This document shows, one piece after another, positions 9,788-21,194 of a DNA stretch of 64,000 nt. Position 1 is the stretch's first letter; each line of letters starts with the position of its first letter. The DNA comes from Prorocentrum cordatum (taxonomy: Eukaryota; Sar; Dinophyceae; Prorocentrales; Prorocentraceae). The DNA lies in contig CAUYUJ010008158.1 of assembly GCA_963575745.1 (NCBI GenBank), positions 124,723 through 188,722 on the forward strand. The letters are read 5' to 3'. The notes below the pieces were generated by a model. That model was not told the DNA's origin. It saw nothing but the letters and a program-made list of their open reading frames with translations, and did no database searches. The position numbers and the translations under genes were made by a program.

Positions 9788-10400
9788 TGCCATGCTATGC
9801 TACGCTATGCTATATCATGCTATGTTGCGCTATGATATGCTATGGTATGTCGTGGTATGTCATGCTCTGCTATGCTGCGCCATGCTATATTATGCCATGC
9901 TATATTAATACATGCTATGCTATGTCATGCTGCGCTGTGTTATGCTAAGCTATGTCATGCAGTGCTGTGCTATGCTATGCCAAGCTGTGCTATGATATGC
10001 TATGACATGTTATGCTATGCTATGATATGCTATGATATACTATGCTATGTTGCGACATGCTATGATATGCGATGATTGGCTATGTTATGCTATGCTGTGC
10101 TATGCTATGCAATGCTAATCCAGCGCTGCGCTATGCTACGCTAAGCTAAGTTAAGCTTAGCTATGATATGCTGTGCTATGATATGCTATGCTATGCTGGG
10201 CTATGCTATGATATGCTGTGCTGCGCTATGCTATGCTACGCTATGCTATGCTATACTGTGCTCTGCTATGCTAAAGCTCAGCGAAGCTAAGATGAAGGTA
10301 AGCTAAGCTAAAATAAACCTGAGCTAAGATGAAGCTAAGCTAAGCTAAGATGAAATAAGCTAAGCTAAGATGAGATACGCAACGCTAAGCTAAGGGGACG
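9788..10400 (+). repeat. Degenerate CTATG pentanucleotide array grading into AAGCT
   Basis: About 95 degenerate copies of ATGCT/CTATG from 9788 to 10275, then GCTAAGCTAAGATGAA units to about 10400. The repeated Met-Leu-Cys-Tyr reading frames are artefacts. Bases 10400-10630 hold nothing recognised. Confidence 0.95.
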
Positions 10401-10629
10401 TAACTGGGGGAACCGCGGGGCGGATCCTGGGGGAACAGCCCGGGGCGATTTCCACTGCCCGGCCCCTTTAAGCTAAGAGGGTAAGAACCCTTCTAGGTAG
10501 GGAATTAATTCATCAAAGGAGATGCTGACCAAACCACATCAGACTATGCCAATTATGACGACGCTGGAGGCGAAGCCGCTGCCCACCCCGAATCAGCATC
10601 CATCGAGCAATGTGTTCTGACATTTCAAG

Positions 10630-11010
10630 GGGCACTGTGGCCAAGCCAGGCAAACCGTGAGGACGTCTCAGGCGAAACCGCGCCCAAACCAGGGAATTCG
10701 TGAGGACCTGTCAGGGAACCGAGCCGCAACCGAGTCAAGCCTGGCACACTTTGAGAGGATGCCTCAAGCGAAGCCGTGCTGAAACCATCCCATGCCAGGG
10801 GAATGGGGAGGACGTCTCCGGCGAAACCGCGCAGAGACCAAGCGAAGCCAGGCAAACTGTGAGGACTTCCCAGGGGAAGCCCAGGCCAGACCAGGGCAGC
10901 AACGGTGCAACTTCTGAGGATGTCTCGGGCGGGGCGCCCAGCCCAGCCCCAACCGGGGACCCAACCAGGCAAATCCCGGGGATGTGCCGGGCGAGACGCC
11001 CCAAGCCAGT
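10630..11010 (+). repeat. Degenerate ~55-60 bp minisatellite
   Basis: GTGAGGACGTCTC or GGGAGGACGTCTC, then GGCGAAACCGCGC and CCAGGCAAACC, recur at about 10660, 10705, 10815, 10860 and 10915. Divergence rises to the right. Bases 11010-11500 contain no supported gene. Confidence 0.75.
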
Positions 11011-11499
11011 TTCCATCCACTCCCTTTGATGTGATACACGTGAAGCAGCTGATGCCCCAATGGCCAAGGGGGTCTCCGCGCACGGGCCCCTTACATTCGA
11101 ATTGTAGTGGGGTGGGGGCGCGCAACAGCATGCATGTTCCTGGGGCGCAGCAGCATGCACGCAGTTGGGGCGCAAACGTATGCAGTTGTGCTCCGACTGT
11201 TCTGCGGGCTTTGGCGTCGCGTACGTAGGAAGATGCCCGAGGCTGTAGTACACATGTATACGTATGTGCGCAAATCCGTTGTAAACATGTATACGTGAAC
11301 GTTTATGTGTACTTTTATATGCGCACGTGTACATTCAGATGTACACACATGCGCATATCCAGCTGCCTCATTCGGGCACGCCCCGCCACCGTGCGAGCCC
11401 AGCATTCCGGTATGCGCTTGTTTGAGGGGGGACGGGAGGCCGTCACGTGTGACACTTCTTGTCTCCGTGCTTCGGAGAGCCGCGCTTCTGCTCCCGCTG

Positions 11500-11746
11500 T
11501 TGCTGATGATGATGACGATGATGAGATCATGCTGCTGCTGCCGAAGATGATGATCTTGATGATAATGACGATGATGAGGAGGAGAACGAGGATGCTGCTG
11601 CTGATGATGATGATGGTGATGATGCTGGTGATGATGACGACAGCGATGATGATGGTGATGATGACACAATGATGCTGATGCTGATGGTGATGATGCTGAT
11701 GTTGTTGATGATGATGATGCAATGATGATGCTGATGATGCTGCCGC

Positions 11747-11778
<32 letters not shown>

Positions 11779-11944
11779 CTGATGATGATCATGCTGATGA
11801 TGCTGATGATGCTGATGATGCTGGTTATGATGATGCTCATGCTCAAGATGATGCTGATTCTGATGATGATGATGATGATGATGCTGGTGATGCTGATGAT
11901 GATGCTTTTGTTGATGCTGGTGCTGCGGCTGCTGATGATGTTGT

Positions 11945-11979
<35 letters not shown>

Positions 11980-12060
11980 GTGATGATGATGCTGATGCTG
12001 ATTCTGATGGTGATGCTGCTGCTGCGGAGGAGAAGGAGGAGGGTCAGAGTGAGGAAGAGG
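11500..12060 (+). repeat. (GAT)n microsatellite with GCT interruptions
   Basis: Long GATGAT/GATGCT array. The poly-Met, poly-Asp or poly-Ile/His frames on both strands come from the array. GTCACGTGTGAC is immediately left (11441) and GTCACATGTGACACC immediately right (12076), so the array sits between short palindromes. Confidence 0.97.
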
Positions 12061-12329
12061 AGGAAGAGGAAGGCCGTCACATGTGACACCTTTATGTGAG
12101 GAGCTCTCATGGAACTCGTCTGGGACGTCCTGTGGCTGTCTTTGCCTCCCGTGAGGCAGTCTTGGGGCCTCCTTGGGGCCGTCCTGGTCCGTTATGTGTT
12201 CATTTTTACAAAGTTTCGTTGCCTCGGGAGCAGGGGCGATGCTCGCAGCTGTCTGCGGCTAGACGGGGGGCCCTTATCAGCTTATCAGGATGCACAACCC
12301 CAGAAGAGCAGCAGTTTGCATCCCAACAC

Positions 12330-12487
12330 GCCGTAATCATATACATATATGTGTATATATATATATATATATACATGTATCCCCATGTACATAAAACATA
12401 CGTGCACCCACACATATACAAATCACGCAGGTGTATACGATACAAGTGTATCTACATATGTGTATACGTATGCATACGCACATGCAC

Positions 12488-12520
<33 letters not shown>

Positions 12521-12570
12521 TGTATGTATGTATGTATGTATGTATGTATGTATGTATGTATGTATGTATG

Positions 12571-12604
<34 letters not shown>

Positions 12605-12620
12605 TGTATGTATGTATGTA

Positions 12621-12659
<39 letters not shown>

Positions 12660-12790
12660 ATGCATGCATGCATGCATGCATGTATGTATGTATGTATGTA
12701 TGTATGTATGTATGTATGTATGTATGTATATACATATATATATATGTATGTATCTGTATATACGTGAATACATGTATACTCACAGGCATA
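12330..12790 (+). repeat. ATGT / GCGT / GCAT tetranucleotide array flanked by TA/CA tracts
   Basis: (TA)n at 12340-12375, then (TATG)n from 12490, switching to (TGCG)n at 12622, (CATG)n at about 12660 and back to (TATG)n, then TATATA. The ordered switch of unit points to mutation spreading within one array. Bases 12060-12330 and 12790-13110 hold no supported gene. Confidence 0.97.
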
Positions 12791-13112
12791 TTTGTATATC
12801 TTCAGTTGACGAGATTTCCGAAGGGGGGTTCAGCGGTACTGGGCGGCCTCTTGTTCTCGGGCCCCCACCGTAGCCTCGTCTTCCCTGTGGCCTCTGGGAG
12901 CCTGCGCGATGTGGCTGCGCCCGTGGCTTCGGCGCGCAGGGGGCCGTGTGGAGTGGGGAGGGGCTGCTGGGGGACGGGAGGCTGCGTGGGTTCCATCCGG
13001 CGGCGGCCCCTGGGCCCCCGCGCCCCGCCGGTGCTCGGGCGTTGGCGCACCGGGGGAGCGGTGGAGGGGGGAAGACGGGTGCATCCTGGGTGCCCCAGAG
13101 GGGCCTCCAAGG

Positions 13113-13260
13113 GTTCCTCCTCCTCCTCCTCCTCCTCCGCCTCCTCCGCCTCCTCCGCCTCCTCCGCCTCCTCCTCCTCCTCCTCCGCCTCCTCCTCCTC
13201 CTCCTCCTCCTCCTCCTCCTCCCTCCTCCTCCTCCTCCTCCTCTCCTCCTCCTCCTCCTC

Positions 13261-13292
<32 letters not shown>

Positions 13293-13312
13293 TCCCCCCC
13301 CCCCCCGCTCCA
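13113..13312. repeat. (TCC)n/(TCCGCC)n microsatellite
   Basis: A long TCC run with a GCC-interrupted left part, ending in C-runs. Confidence 0.97.
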
Positions 13313-13617
13313 AGAAAAGGGAGACGAAAGGTGCGCGTTTCTCCCCCCCTTCATCGCCCCTCCAACTAAGAAACACTGTCCGAGATGCCTCGCACTGCCT
13401 CGCACTCGCGTCGTTCCCGCTCGCCTCCTCCCCCCCGCTCAGCATGACCTGCTGGGCGGCCGTCGCGATGTCCGCCGCCCCGCGGCTGGGCGTCGAGCAG
13501 CTGGACAGGCCGCCCGGGGCCGGGCTCCCCGCAAGGGCAGCCGCCTGCTCTGGGCCGCTCCGGCTTGCATCTTCGGGGGGCCTTCCCTGTCCTGCGAGTG
13601 GCGGCCTTGGACTGTAC

Positions 13618-13738
13618 TCCGACGTGGGCTCGACGTGAGTGCGACGTGGATCTGGCACGGGTTTGACACATCTTCGACGCGTTCGACACGGATTCGACAC
13701 GGTTTCGACGCGGATCGCGGCGCAGCGGGACAGACAAG
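13618..13738 (+). repeat. GACACGGATTC 11-12 bp tandem repeat
   Basis: Repeats of TTCGACACGGAT and TTCGACGCG. The same kind of TTCGAC repeat is at 42930-43030. No coding support. Confidence 0.75.
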
Positions 13739-13949
13739 GTCCCTTGAAGATGCAACATAGCGTCTCCACCGCCAGATCATGCCCCCCATTTGGGCGCAGG
13801 GGCTCTTTCTGGAGGGTCGCTCTTCCTGCCCCAGTTGCTCCCTCCCTCTCTTCTCTCCCCCTCCCTCACTCCTCTCCTCCTGCCGCGCGCTTCCGCTCGA
13901 TTTGACCTGCGCCGCATCGCCACGAGCGTGCGGCCACGACGTCAATACA

Positions 13950-13980
13950 CACGTGTCGTGTGTGTGTGTGTGTGTGCGTG

Positions 13981-14029
<49 letters not shown>

Positions 14030-14195
14030 GCGCGCGCGTGCGCGTGCGCGTGCGCGTGCGCGTGCGCGTGCGCGTGCGCGTGCGCGTGCGCGTGCGCGTG
14101 CGTGTGCGTGTGCGTGTGCGTGTGCGTGTGCGTGCGTGCGTGCCTGTGCGTGTGCGTGCGCGTGTGCGCGTGCGCGTGCGTGCGTGTGCGTGTGT
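13950..14195 (+). repeat. (GT)n/(GCGT)n/(GCGCGT)n alternating purine-pyrimidine tract
   Basis: A 240-bp, almost perfectly alternating purine-pyrimidine tract, changing from GTGTGT to GTGCGT, GCGCGT and back. Such tracts favour Z-DNA; that is inference from composition. Confidence 0.95.
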
Positions 14196-14404
14196 TCTCC
14201 GCAGCTGAGTCCGGGCGTGCCCTCTCCTCCCCGTCCTCCGCCCCCCTCCGTCCCTTCCCGCCCCTTTTCCCATCCACGCCCTGGGCGGAGGAGCGGGCAG
14301 CGACGCCACCACCTCACACTGTCGCCGGGGTCTGCGCGGATCTCTGGGGGTCGGCACCTGGGCCTCCCTCCCCACCTGGCCACGGCAGCGCCCACCGCGC
14401 CGCC

Positions 14405-14476
14405 CTCCTCCTCCTCCTCCTCCTCCTCCTCCTCCTCCTCCTCCTCCTCCTCCTCCTCCTCCTCCTCCTCCTCCGG
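14405..14476. repeat. (TCC)n microsatellite
   Basis: About 23 TCC triplets. Bases 14195-14405 contain no supported gene. Confidence 0.97.
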
Positions 14477-14563
14477 GAGTCCGCGCGGGCCTCGGAAGGC
14501 GCGTGGTGTTGCCGACCCTCGGTCTCCTGTCCCCTCCCCCTCCGCTCCCTTATCGGGGGAGAA

Positions 14564-14711
14564 AAAGATACGGATACGTGTTGTCCCCCGTCGTTTTCGG
14601 CCTTTCCTGGTCCTCCTGGGGAATCCTCGTTGTCACCGCTGGATTCGCCTCGAAATTCTGGTCAGAACGCACCCCAAGAGAGGTCCGGGGACAACACGTA
14701 TCCGTATCTTT
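14564..14711. mobile_element. Family O element with strong inverted ends
   Basis: AAAGATACGGATACGTGTTG and CAACACGTATCCGTATCTTT are near-perfect inverted repeats. The interior (TGGATTCGCCTCGAAATTCT and GTCAGAACGCACCCC) matches the intron at 32501-32791. Bases 14712-15255 contain no supported feature. Confidence 0.85.
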
Positions 14712-15254
14712 CCGCCCCCTAACCCTTGTCTCCCTGGCGACATCACGGATTTTTAGCAGAAGGCTTTGGTTTTGGAAGCACCACCCGGCACATGGCTACA
14801 GAGTGCTACAACTTCCAAATTCCGGGCGGACCTCGAGAGCGACTTCTTGAAATTCACATGCCTGTGACCGGGTTCCAACCCGCCCGCGCCGCTCCTAAGG
14901 GGCCTGCCGGCCCGCCGGCTGGCACACTCGCGCGTCTGCGTCGGCGTCTGCGTCCGTTTATGTCCCCCGCCCACCTTCAGTCAAACTTGAAGCGAGCTCG
15001 TGGATGTAAGTACGCCTCCCATGCTGAGGGCAACGACACTTTCCTAGATGAGCTTGTCCCAGCTTCAACCCTTTTCCTTTAGTCCTTGGCTGGATTGCGC
15101 TGAAGACGTGTCTTCTGCTATCTTATCGATCGATTTCCCCCTCCCAGTATCTGGTCACGCAACATGGAGGCAACTGCCCGCATGATCAGGGAACCCACAC
15201 GTGACAAAGACTGGCCCTCCCCCCTCGGGCCACCTGGTGCTGGACCCGCCCCAA

Positions 15255-15445
15255 GTGTCGGGGGCGGCGAAAGGAGGGGATTTGCCCACGGGGGAAAGCG
15301 CTGCCCCCCAGATAGCCCACTCGTCGTCGACTGGAGCTTCGGGTGTCCCACCCGCCCAGGAGCGTTCGGTTTCGCCATTGAGGGTCTGTCGCCGATCCGT
15401 CGGCGGAACATCGCTGATTCCAGGCTTATGCTTCCCCCCAGAGCC
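15255..15445. mobile_element. Probable diverged family I copy
   Basis: GATAGCCCACTCGTCGTCGA and CGCCGATCCGTCGGCGGAAC followed by ATCGCTGATTCCAGGC parallel the family I layout seen at 46246-46450. The ends are unclear. Confidence 0.4.
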
Positions 15446-15496
15446 AGTGCCCCCTTGTCCCCCCCCTGACCAAACCTACTGGGACGGCAACACTAC

Positions 15497-15680
15497 CCAT
15501 GGGTCGTTGAAACCCAGTGTTTTCGGGATTCCCAGATCCCAATCTACTTTAAGCGTTTTCCCACTCCAATGATCGAGTGGCTTCACCTTTTCCGCCCTCT
15601 TGATGGGGCGCGCGGGCTCCCAATCTGCTTTCAACGCCTTCTCACTTCATGCTTCTACCTGTTTCTTCCCACCGATGGGT
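15497..15680. mobile_element. Family F element
   Basis: ACCCATGGGTCGTTGAAACC and TTTCTTCCCACCGATGGGTA are inverted ends. The interior has AATCTACTTTAAGCGTTTTC and TTCTCACTTCATGCTTCTAC. Bases 15680-16270 contain no supported gene. Confidence 0.8.
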
Positions 15681-16269
15681 AATGACACCAGGACGCTTGA
15701 AATCACGTAGAAGCCGAGGTCTATAGCTGTCCCGGTAAGTCTGTTGTAGGTCTGGAGGGCTATATATTTGCACAGCGGAAGGTCAAGGTACGCGTCGCCA
15801 GCAAACCTTCGGGTGCTAGACGACCCTGTCAGGCGAGCTGCTGAGAGAGTCTCCCCCTTGCCCGCTTCTCTGGCGACGAGCCCCCCCCCCCCCGCGTCCG
15901 CCACAACACTCCTGGCCGCCGCTGACGGCAGCACTGCCAGAGGGGGCCGATTGCAGGACGGCCAGCAATGTTTCACAGAGCTGGTGTCCTCGACCCTCTT
16001 CGACCCTTCCCCTCGGGGCCAGCACAGCGTCGTTTGGTCCCCAGCGGCGCCGCGGCCAAAAGGGCTGTGCAAGCCGTGGGGCCTACACGCCGTGGTTGCG
16101 GGGCTGGCCCATCCCGTGGCGGGCCGCGAGCTCGGGCTCTCTGCGCGCTCGCGGGTGGGCCAGCGGCTCGCCCAGGCCGCTGGGGGCCGGGCTGGCCCCC
16201 GAGAGGGGCGCTCGCAGCAGAAGCAGGAGGGGGAGGGGAGGGGAGTGCGGAGGGGGATCGGAAGGTCTT

Positions 16270-16362
16270 TAGCAGCAGGAGGATGAGGATGAGGATGAGG
16301 ATGAGGATGAGGATGAGGATGAGGATGAGATGAGGATGAGGATGAGGATGAGGATGAGGATG

Positions 16363-16458
<96 letters not shown>

Positions 16459-16489
16459 CTGCTGCTGCTGATGAGGATGAGGATGATGC

Positions 16490-16521
<32 letters not shown>

Positions 16522-16636
16522 CTGATGCTGATGCTGATGATGATGACGATGACGATGACGATGATGATGTTGATGATGATGATGATGATGCTGATGATGA
16601 TGATGATGATGCTGATGCTGAGGCTGATGCTGATGC

Positions 16637-16668
<32 letters not shown>

Positions 16669-16701
16669 CTGATGCTGATGCTGATGTGATGATGATGATT
16701 G

Positions 16702-16780
<79 letters not shown>

Positions 16781-17120
16781 GGGTGTGGTGTAGTTGGTGG
16801 TGTGGTGGTGGTGATGATGGTGGTGGTGGTGGTGAGAGAGGAGGAGGAGAGGAGGAGGAGGAAGGAGGAGGAGGAGAGGGAGGAGGTGGAGGAGGAGAGA
16901 CGCAGTGAGGAGGGAGGAGAAGGAGAGAGGAGAGGAACAGAGAGAGAGAGAGGACAGGAGGAGGAGAGTTGGACGAGGACGAGGAGGAGGAGGAGGAGGA
17001 GGAGGAGGAGGAAGGATGAAGGAGGAGGAAGGACGGAGGAGGAGGAAGAGGAGGAGGACGGATGGAGGAAGAGGAGGAGGAGGAGGAAGAGGAGGAGGAG
17101 GAGGAGCAGGAGGAGGAGGA
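16270..17120 (+). repeat. GAGGAT / GAT / GGA compound microsatellite
   Basis: (GATGAG)n at 16280-16365, (GAT)n with GCT breaks to about 16765, GGT-rich DNA, then GGA/GAG triplets to 17120. The 495-codon minus-strand frame covering 15973-17460 is mostly His/Ser/Leu runs from this array. Bases 17120-17868 are pyrimidine-rich without a supported gene. Confidence 0.95.
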
Positions 17121-17867
17121 TCAGGACCGTCCCCGTGTCCTCCTCACGGCCTGCTCTGGGTGTGACCTGGCCGTCGGCCGAGGGCGAGCTACAGCTGCCT
17201 TCACGACGCCGCCTGCTCTGTCGACGCCGCGGACTGATGCGCGCACGGCGGGGCTGAAGGGGGGGCGAGCAGCTGTCACAGAGGGAGCTCTGCTCCACCT
17301 CCTCTTCCTCTTCCCCCTTCCTCTCCTGCCCCTCCTCCCTCTTCCCCCTCCCCCTGTTCTCCTTCTCCTCTCCCTTCTCTCTCTCTCTCCTCCTTTTCCT
17401 CGACCTCCTCCTCCTCCTACCTATCTTCCTTCTCTTCCTCCTCCTCACGCTCTTCCTCATCTGTATTCAGCACGTGGCATGTCAGTAGTGGTAGCGGACG
17501 TGTGAGGAACCATGGGCATGGGGCATGCATCTCCGCTTCCTTCTGTCCTCTCCTCTCTCTTGTCCTCCTGTCAAGGGGGTGGATGGCTTTCGGCCCACGC
17601 AGGAGACACGGCGCCTCTCGTGCATGCCGGCTTCGGCACCACATGTTTGTACCACACAGCTTGATTACATGGAATTGGTTGCATTACATAGCTTCCACAT
17701 CCAGGGCGCACAAGCTATTTTTCCCGGTCCCCCTGTGTGGTGGGTCCTTTTTTTGAATCCGCAGCGCCGCGCGTCTCTTCCTTCTCTCCTCTCCTCTCCT
17801 CATCCCCCTCCTCCTCGTTCTCCCCCTTCCTCCTCCTCCTCCTTGTCCTCCTCCGCGTCCATTCGGC

Positions 17868-18412
17868 ATACCTTCACGAGGACCGTGGCCCCACAGGAAG
17901 CTCCACTGAATGCCTCCGCGGCAACGTTCGCATGGCGTCTCCCCGTGCATTTCGGTGCACCTCTCACAAGGATCGTGGCCCCACAGGGAGCTGCACCGAA
18001 GGCCTTGACGGCAAAGTCCGCATGGCGTCCCCCGCGCGCATTTTGACGCAGCCGCAGCCCTCACGAGGATCGGGGTCCCACAGGGGGCTCCACCGAAGGC
18101 CTTGACAGCAGAGTCCGCATGGCGTCCCCCCCGCGCATTTCGGCGCACTCCTCAGAAAGATCGTGGCCCCACAGGGAGCTGCACCGAAGGCCTTGATGGC
18201 AAAGTCCGCATGGCGTCCCCCCCCCGCAGATTTCGACGCACATTTCACGAGGATCGCGGCCCCACAGGGAGCTGCACCGAAGGCCTTGACGGCAAAGTCC
18301 GCACGGCGTCCCCCCCCCTGCGCATTTCGACGCACCCCTCACGAGGATCATGGCCACACAGCGAGCTCCACTGAAGGCGTCAGAGGCAACACCCGCATGC
18401 CCCCCCTCCTCG
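17868..18412 (+). repeat. Satellite with ~73-80 bp unit (locus 1)
   Basis: Seven units of CGTGGCCCCACAGGGAGCTG, CACCGAAGGCCTTGACGGCA, AAGTCCGCATGGCGTCCCCC and ATTTCGACGCAC. Related units form the array at 57226-57790. Bases 18412-18830 hold nothing recognised. Confidence 0.92.
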
Positions 18413-18829
18413 CTCATTTCGGCATTCCTCTCACGGATTGCGGATTTAGTCGTGAGAGTGAGCGCGTGAATGGAGAACGTTGAATGGGTGCTGAAGTTGT
18501 TGGGGGGTGCCGCAGGCCCTCGCCATATTCGTGCGTGTTGATCTGCCCTCTTCATAGTCGCCTCGTTTTGAGAATGGGCAAGGTTCTTTGCCAGGTTACT
18601 TTGGGGGTCCACGCTGGCAGACCCGAATGTCAATGTATTCCGCCTGGGTTCAAATCATACCAACGTGTGTCAATTCGTACCAATGGATTTCTGTAGGCTG
18701 ATACAGGTTCCTAAGGCTTCCCAGGGACGGGTACTTATCGATCCCTTTGGGCTCCGACGGGCTCCTGTGGCAACATATGGATGCAGTTGCAATCCTACGG
18801 TTGACTCTTGTGGGCTACAGTCGGCCCTG

Positions 18830-19150
18830 ATTACCGCCTGTGGCCCTCGTAGCTCAGCTCGTGGTCCCCGTAGCCCTGCTCGTGGTCCTCGTAGTACAGC
18901 CTGTGGCCCTCGTAACTCAATGGCAATCGGAGATCCGCTGGTGGCTCTTGTAGTAGTCCTCGTAGCCCTGTTTGTGGCCCAAATAGTTCAGCATGTGGTC
19001 CTCGTAACTCAAGAGGTGGACCTCGTAGCTCTGCTGGTGGCTATTGTAGATCAGCAGGTGGCCCTGCTACCTCAGCCAATGGCCCTCGTAGCTCAGCTGG
19101 CGGCCCTCGTAGCACTGCCTGTGGCCCTCGTAGCTCAGGCGCAGCCCTCC
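18830..19150 (+). repeat. GTGGCCCTCGTAGCTCAG tandem repeat
   Basis: About 14 degenerate units of 20-30 bp containing GGCCCTCGTAGCTCAGC. This is followed to 19440 by a weaker repeat of GGATTCCCATGGTTCC-like words. Spacing and unit variation exclude a CRISPR-type array. Confidence 0.85.
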
Positions 19151-19447
19151 CCAAGGCAATGTGGCCCTCGGAAGGGTCTTGTGTCCTCTCGCGTGTCCTG
19201 TCCAATCAAGGCCGACTGTACTGTGGGCTCATGGATTCTGAGAGATCCTTATGGGACCCCATGGTTCCTTTAGATACCGACGGGTTCTTTTGGATTCGCA
19301 TTGGTTCCTATGAGCTCGTCGGATCCTACAGGCCCTTTTTAATTCCAATGGTTCCCAATGAGTTCGCGCGGAGTCCAGCCTCGCGGATCCCAATGACCCC
19401 CGCGGATTCCCACGGCTCTTTTGTGGACGCCGAACTTGGTCCGGCGG

Positions 19448-19612
19448 CGAAATCTGAACCCTACCCTCGCCGATCTACGATTCAAGCAACCCAGAGGGCG
19501 GCGGGGGTAGGGTTCGGAAATAGTCGAACACGCGGCGAAATCCGAACCCTACCCCCGCCTCCCATTGATTCAGGAGGATCGGGGGTTGGTGGGGGTAGGG
19601 CTCGGATGTCGT
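19448..19612. repeat. Two adjacent hairpins with GAACCCTACCC arms
   Basis: AATCTGAACCCTACCC pairs with GGGTAGGGTTCGGA (19450-19523). AATCCGAACCCTACCCCC pairs with GGGGGTAGGGCTCGGA (19539-19610). The two look like a tandem copy of one palindromic element. Confidence 0.7.
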
Positions 19613-19819
19613 CACCTTAAGGTTCTCGTGGGTTCCTGCGGATCGCGATTTTGCCCATTCGGCTTCACGTGAACCACCCAGAATCGAATGTTCGCGCCCC
19701 GTAGGATGATTGCGGAGTGAACCATAGACGCACACACACACACGTTGCCTTTTCATTCACATTTGGAAAGATATGGGAATTGGACGACAAGATGAAATCC
19801 ATGCGATCTGAACCATACG

Positions 19820-19997
19820 AGCGACGCAGAAATCTGTGTCGTCTTCACAGGCATTGGCGCGTAGACTGCCCGCGTGAGGTCGCGCGTCAGCGCCTTCGTT
19901 TTCTATGTAGCGTGCCGCACAGGCAGCCCGCGTAAGTAAGCCCCCGCGTAAGGTCGCTACGCCATCTCGCCTAAGACCTGTTTCTGCTGGTCGCTCA
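19820..19997. mobile_element. Family H element
   Basis: GAGCGACGCAGAAATCTGTG and CTGTTTCTGCTGGTCGCTC bound the familiar CATTGGCGCGTAGACTGCCC and CCGCGTAAGGTCGCTACGCC blocks. Confidence 0.8.
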
Positions 19998-20004
19998 CAT
20001 GGGA

Positions 20005-20190
20005 GCTCATGGACGAAGGGTAGGTTTTGACATACAGTTGGACCGAGGTACAAGATCGAGCTCGATTCGGGGAGGCTATTTTCATGACCTCCTTGCCTGC
20101 TGGATGCTCTTGGGCATGCTGGGGAGGGTCATTTCCCCTGGGTGTTGAGCTGGTGGAGGCCCTCATGCTCTTGAGGGTCCGGCCGTGGGG
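20005..20190 (+). repeat. Family T dispersed repeat
   Basis: ACAGTTGGACCGAGGTACAA, GATCGAGCTCGATTCGG and GCATGCTGGGGAGGGTCA align in order with 9150-9330. Confidence 0.6.
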
Positions 20191-20398
20191 GAACCCGTGG
20201 CCGTCGTGTGGGTTCACGCGTGTCGCATGGGGCCCCCCTGACGTGCCGTGGGGGCGGCCGCCCGAGGAGCGCTTCGGGCTGGGAGGGGAGAGCAGCCCGG
20301 AGCTCCCACGGGGCACTCCGCAGGGGAGGCGCCCGAGCGCCTCCCGCGGTCACCCGCCGGCACCCTCGGCAACGCGTCGGGTGTGATCGAAGAGCGGG

Positions 20399-20852
20399 GG
20401 CAACGACAGTGGGGATGGGCAGAGGGGGGGATGCATCGTCCCCCAGTCGCCCACTGATCGCTGACAGGAGCCCGATGGCCCCAGCCTGCCCGGGAACGTG
20501 CAGACTCGATATCATCGGGAGCCTTGAGACGGGGGTCAATGCAGACGGGGGTTAGCCAGAGCGCTGGATCCTGCAGGATCCTGCGCAGACCCCCTTTGGC
20601 TGACCCGGGTTAGCGAGCCGCTCGTGGCCGCGGGGCGGCCGCGCCTATTCGCTGACCCGGGTTAGTGAAGACCTGCGCTGAAGTGTTTTTTTTTCCTGCA
20701 TTGCAGTTTCTGGTTTCCTGCTGACCCAGGTCTGGATTGACCCGGGTCAGAAGAGCCCCGATATCAGAGGCACATCGCCGATCTACTGGCGATCTATCGC
20801 TGATTCCAGGTCGATGCTCACCCCCCCTATCCAGATCCCCCCCCTTCGTTTC
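20399..20852. mobile_element. Family I element split by a nested family G element
   Basis: The left part starts GGCAACGACAGTGGGGATGG; the right part ends TCGATGCTCACC through CCCCTTCGTTTCCCC. The insertion 20515-20758 interrupts it at the same place as GGACTCACTATCAGAGGCC in the intact copy at 46246. Confidence 0.85.
20515..20758. mobile_element. Family G element nested in family I, 8-bp target duplication
   Basis: TCGGGAGCCTTGAGACGGGG to TTGACCCGGGTCAGAAGAGC. CGATATCA lies on both sides (20507-20514 and 20759-20766). Removing the element and one CGATATCA restores a continuous family I sequence. Confidence 0.9.
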
Positions 20853-20860
20853 CCCCGGAA

Positions 20861-20975
20861 GAACAGGAAAAACGGCATAAACGAACTTTCGACGTTTCGC
20901 TCGGATTCCTACTTCAGCGCAGATCCAAGAAATCAGAGCGAAACGTCGAAAGTTCATGTTCATGCCTTTTTGTTC
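20861..20975. mobile_element. Family W hairpin element
   Basis: GCATAAACGAACTTTCGACG with TTTCGCTC is inverted at GAGCGAAA with CGTCGAAAGTTCATGTTCAT. The arms are ~45 bp around a short loop, next to the right end of the family I element. Bases 20975-21185 hold no supported gene. Confidence 0.8.
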
Positions 20976-21194
20976 CCTCCAGGTGTGCCGCACGAGGTAT
21001 TATATTCCAGAGAGGCCCTCGCCTTCGAGGATCGAAGGAGCTGCTGTCTCTTCGTCGGCGGGAGTCGGCAGACGGGGGTCGGAATCCCACGGGAAGCAGA
21101 GCGAGGCCGCCTCGGCCGGTGGAAGCATGCGCGTGGCCGGCGGGGTTCAGCTTCTCCGGGGCCAGCCACACGAATTCAAGTTTGGTCTATTCTC

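Noticed and set aside
11422-12095. Palindromic GTCACGTGTGAC / GTCACATGTGAC beside the GAT array as regulatory sites
   Set aside because: E-box-like, but there is no gene near and they may be the ends of the repeat-bearing segment.
15973-17460. 495-codon minus-strand ORF
   Set aside because: Mostly His, Ser and Leu runs from GAT and GGA microsatellites; no domain and no frame conservation.
18830-19150. CRISPR or tRNA-like array because of the repeated GTAGCTCAG word
   Set aside because: GTAGCTCAG resembles a tRNA D-arm start, but no anticodon stem, T-arm (GGTTCGA) or acceptor pairing follows; the unit is only 20-30 bp.
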